A stretch of DNA of 7,983 nt from NCBI GenBank assembly GCA_024642805.1, contig JAHEAK010000218.1, positions 1 through 7,983 on the forward strand. The letters are read 5' to 3'. This stretch comes from Kofleriaceae bacterium (GTDB taxonomy: Bacteria; Myxococcota_A; Polyangia; Haliangiales; Haliangiaceae). The notes under the pieces are model-generated. The model searched no databases, was not told where the DNA came from, and was given only the letters and a program-made list of their open reading frames with translations. Both the position numbers and the translations under genes were made by a program. Shown here in pieces: positions 6,359-7,983 of the stretch; the stretch's first letter is position 1; every line of letters starts with the position of its first letter.

Positions 6359-7983
6359 TTAGCTCTTCTTGCCCTTGCGACGCCGCTTGGCCATATCGGG
6401 ATCGGCCATAAAGCGCCCCCAGAAGGTCTTGGGCACTTCGTAGTCATCGTCGAGATCGTCGAAGTTGTCGAGCGCCACAGGAGGCGCCTTGGAGTCCGCG
6501 AGGCCTCGATTAAAGAAGGCTTCTTCGTCGGCACTAAAGTGGGCGGCTTCGCTGGAGGCTGACGATGCCGCCGCCGCCATGTCTTCCACGCTTTTGGCGT
6601 CGCGCTCACTCTTGGAGTCGGCTCGCTTGCCTGGCTTCTTGACCTTGACCAGAGCCTTGCCATGGAGCGCGGCCTGCACCGCCGCCATGCTGTCCTTGGC
6701 GGTCTCCGACACACGCGCGTGCGCTCGCTTGACCTCCTCGGGATCGTAGGCCAGGGCGGCTGCCTTGGCCGCCGTTGGCGTCGCAAGAGCAGATGCCGCT
6801 GCGCCAGATGCCGCTGCGCCAGATGCCGCTGCGCCAGATGCCGCTGCGCCAGATGCCGCTGCGCCAGATGCCGCTGCGCCAGATGCCGCTGCGCCAGATG
6901 CCGCTGCGCCACTGGCCGGCGCGCTCTCGCGCAACAAGGCATCACTGACCTGCACGCTAGGAAGCGAAGGCACGCTGGCTACCACATCTTCTGGGTCGGG
7001 AGCCGGCCCCGAGTCGATAGCGCCGGAATCGAGAGCGACCAGAGCGTGGCGAGTGGCTGGCGAGGTTTGCTCCTCCCAACGGGCGGCCAGGGCCGGGTCG
7101 GCCTCCGCTTCGGGCACAGCGCCCCTGCCGCTCAAATCCGTCGCGCCCCAACTTGCATCGACGACGATGTTGCTCGATGAGGCCCCTGCGCTGGCCGAGG
7201 TGGAAGAGCCGCTCGGCTCGCGCGCGGGCTCGGTGCCCGCACCAGGTCGCTTGGCGGTTATTTCGCCGAAAGCTGCGGTCGAGGGCACCACCTGGCTGAG
7301 CTCTTCGGGCGTCTGCACGCCAGGAAGAACGTCGCTCCAGCTCTGTTCGTTGCGCTTGACTGACAGCGCTGGCACTGGTTCGGCAGGCGTCTTCTCACGA
7401 AGATTGGCCTTGGGCGGCGAAGCCGGTTGGCCTTTGGCCGGTCCGATCGGGCGCGAATCTTCGGGCGCGATGGGAGCACCGATTTCGCCACCCACCAGCC
7501 ACTCCTCGATGGCGAGTGCCGTGTGCATCAGATGCTTGGGTGCCTCTTTGTTGGCCTTGCGAACGAATCCCTGCTCCGAGAGGCGACACGCGATACGCAG
7601 GGTCTCGAAGATGCGATAGGGGCTGTCCTCAATGACGTCAGCAACCGAGCCCGTGCCATCGAAGAGGTTCAAAACCTCTTTGACCTGTGCGGGCAGCGCC
7701 GTCGCGTCGAGACTGGCATCGGGAGCCAGCACGGCAGAGGGCGAGAGGCCACCGGCAATGCTCTTGATCTCCTCGAGGAACTGCTCGCAATCGCGGACCA
7801 GCTCGGCTCGCTCCATTGGGATTTGCTGGCGGCGAACCACTTCTTCTTCGCGAAGATCGAAGCGCGCATTGGTCCAGAGCAGGGCCTGATGGAGGGCAGA
7901 GAGGCCATGAAGGCCACCCATTTGCGCGGAGGTGACCTCGCCCTGGTAGAAGCGCAGCTCGCCTCGGCGCAGGCCACGCAAGA
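6359..7983 (-). CDS. DUF4388-domain protein with Ala-rich repeat tail (5' end outside window)
   Basis: Partial: the reading frame runs off the right edge, so the true start lies beyond 7983; the stop is TAA (6361-6359). The 540 in-window codons open with GELRFYQGEVTSAQMGGLHGLSALHQALLWTNARFDLR, the C-terminal half of a DUF4388 (PATAN-type) domain, common in Myxococcota signalling and motility proteins. Residues about 70-145 (ALPAQVKEVLNLFDGTGSVADVI, FETLRIACRLSEQGFVRKA) look like the small helical domain that often follows DUF4388. From about 175 the protein appears disordered and rich in Ala, Ser, Pro and Glu. It contains eight GAAAS repeats (358-397), a Lys-rich patch (ALVKVKKPGKRAD), an acidic stretch (NFDDLDDDYEVP) and a strongly basic end (KRRRKGKKS). 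No transmembrane segment is visible in this part. Partners and function are unknown. An N-terminal receiver domain is possible outside the window, as in other DUF4388 proteins, but cannot be seen. Confidence 0.82.
   Translation of the reverse strand, partial: LRGLRRGELRFYQGEVTSAQMGGLHGLSALHQALLWTNARFDLREEEVVRRQQIPMERAELVRDCEQFLEEIKSIAGGLSPSAVLAPDASLDATALPAQVKEVLNLFDGTGSVADVIEDSPYRIFETLRIACRLSEQGFVRKANKEAPKHLMHTALAIEEWLVGGEIGAPIAPEDSRPIGPAKGQPASPPKANLREKTPAEPVPALSVKRNEQSWSDVLPGVQTPEELSQVVPSTAAFGEITAKRPGAGTEPAREPSGSSTSASAGASSSNIVVDASWGATDLSGRGAVPEAEADPALAARWEEQTSPATRHALVALDSGAIDSGPAPDPEDVVASVPSLPSVQVSDALLRESAPASGAAASGAAASGAAASGAAASGAAASGAAASGAAASGAAASALATPTAAKAAALAYDPEEVKRAHARVSETAKDSMAAVQAALHGKALVKVKKPGKRADSKSERDAKSVEDMAAAASSASSEAAHFSADEEAFFNRGLADSKAPPVALDNFDDLDDDYEVPKTFWGRFMADPDMAKRRRKGKKS
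6791..6910 (-). repeat. 15-bp perfect tandem repeat, 8 copies, encoding (GAAAS)8
   Basis: Eight exact copies of AGATGCCGCTGCGCC (plus-strand reading) run head to tail over 120 bases with no mismatch. On the coding strand each unit reads GGCGCAGCGGCATCT, Gly-Ala-Ala-Ala-Ser. Complete identity, including synonymous positions, indicates recent expansion. Because 15 is a multiple of 3, copy-number change would keep the frame. The flanks (ASALATPTAA on one side, SAP on the other) are of similar composition but not repeat units. Confidence 0.98.

Noticed and set aside
6765..7619. 284-codon plus-strand open frame with DAAAP repeats
   Set aside because: It is antisense to the DUF4388 gene. The open frame is explained by the 15-bp repeat having no stops, and only the minus-strand frame encodes a recognisable domain.

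Overview
The window looks like chromosomal DNA from a GC-rich Gram-negative bacterium, most likely a member of the Myxococcota (former Deltaproteobacteria). The pointers are a PilZ domain of the Myxococcus-paralog style on a long disordered tail, a DUF4388-type protein, a type IV pilus retraction ATPase tail, an outer-membrane barrel protein and a plant-type glutamate-cysteine ligase. Genes are densely packed. No RNA gene, insertion sequence, phage gene, CRISPR array or stretch over 300 bases without a gene is visible.

Left part (2-3584, + strand): the C-terminus of a PilT/PilU-family ATPase is followed after 6 bases by a secreted, predicted outer-membrane protein. That protein's basic N-terminal domain and C-terminal beta-barrel are joined by a 78-residue linker containing 64 aspartates. 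Next, 52 bases on, is a PilZ-domain protein with intact c-di-GMP-binding motifs and a very acidic, repeat-bearing tail. The three are co-oriented and probably co-transcribed, which suggests, without proving it, a pilus or surface-motility locus with c-di-GMP input.

Middle part (3631-6310): gshA on the minus strand (TTG start) converges on the PilZ gene and diverges from pyrE. pyrE (orotate phosphoribosyltransferase) is followed 8 bases later by an unrecognised lipoprotein gene, probably in the same transcript. The pyrE leader can fold into two mutually exclusive hairpins.

Right part (6359-7983, minus strand): the 3' part of a DUF4388-type gene, whose start lies beyond the window. It has a long low-complexity tail with eight perfect copies of a 15-bp unit encoding GAAAS.

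The housekeeping genes (gshA, pyrE) are ordinary. The strongest candidate for something undescribed is the poly-aspartate outer-membrane protein between the pilT-like and PilZ genes. A second theme is that three separate genes each carry an in-frame tandem repeat in a predicted flexible region. I do not see a clear novel defence or mobile system.
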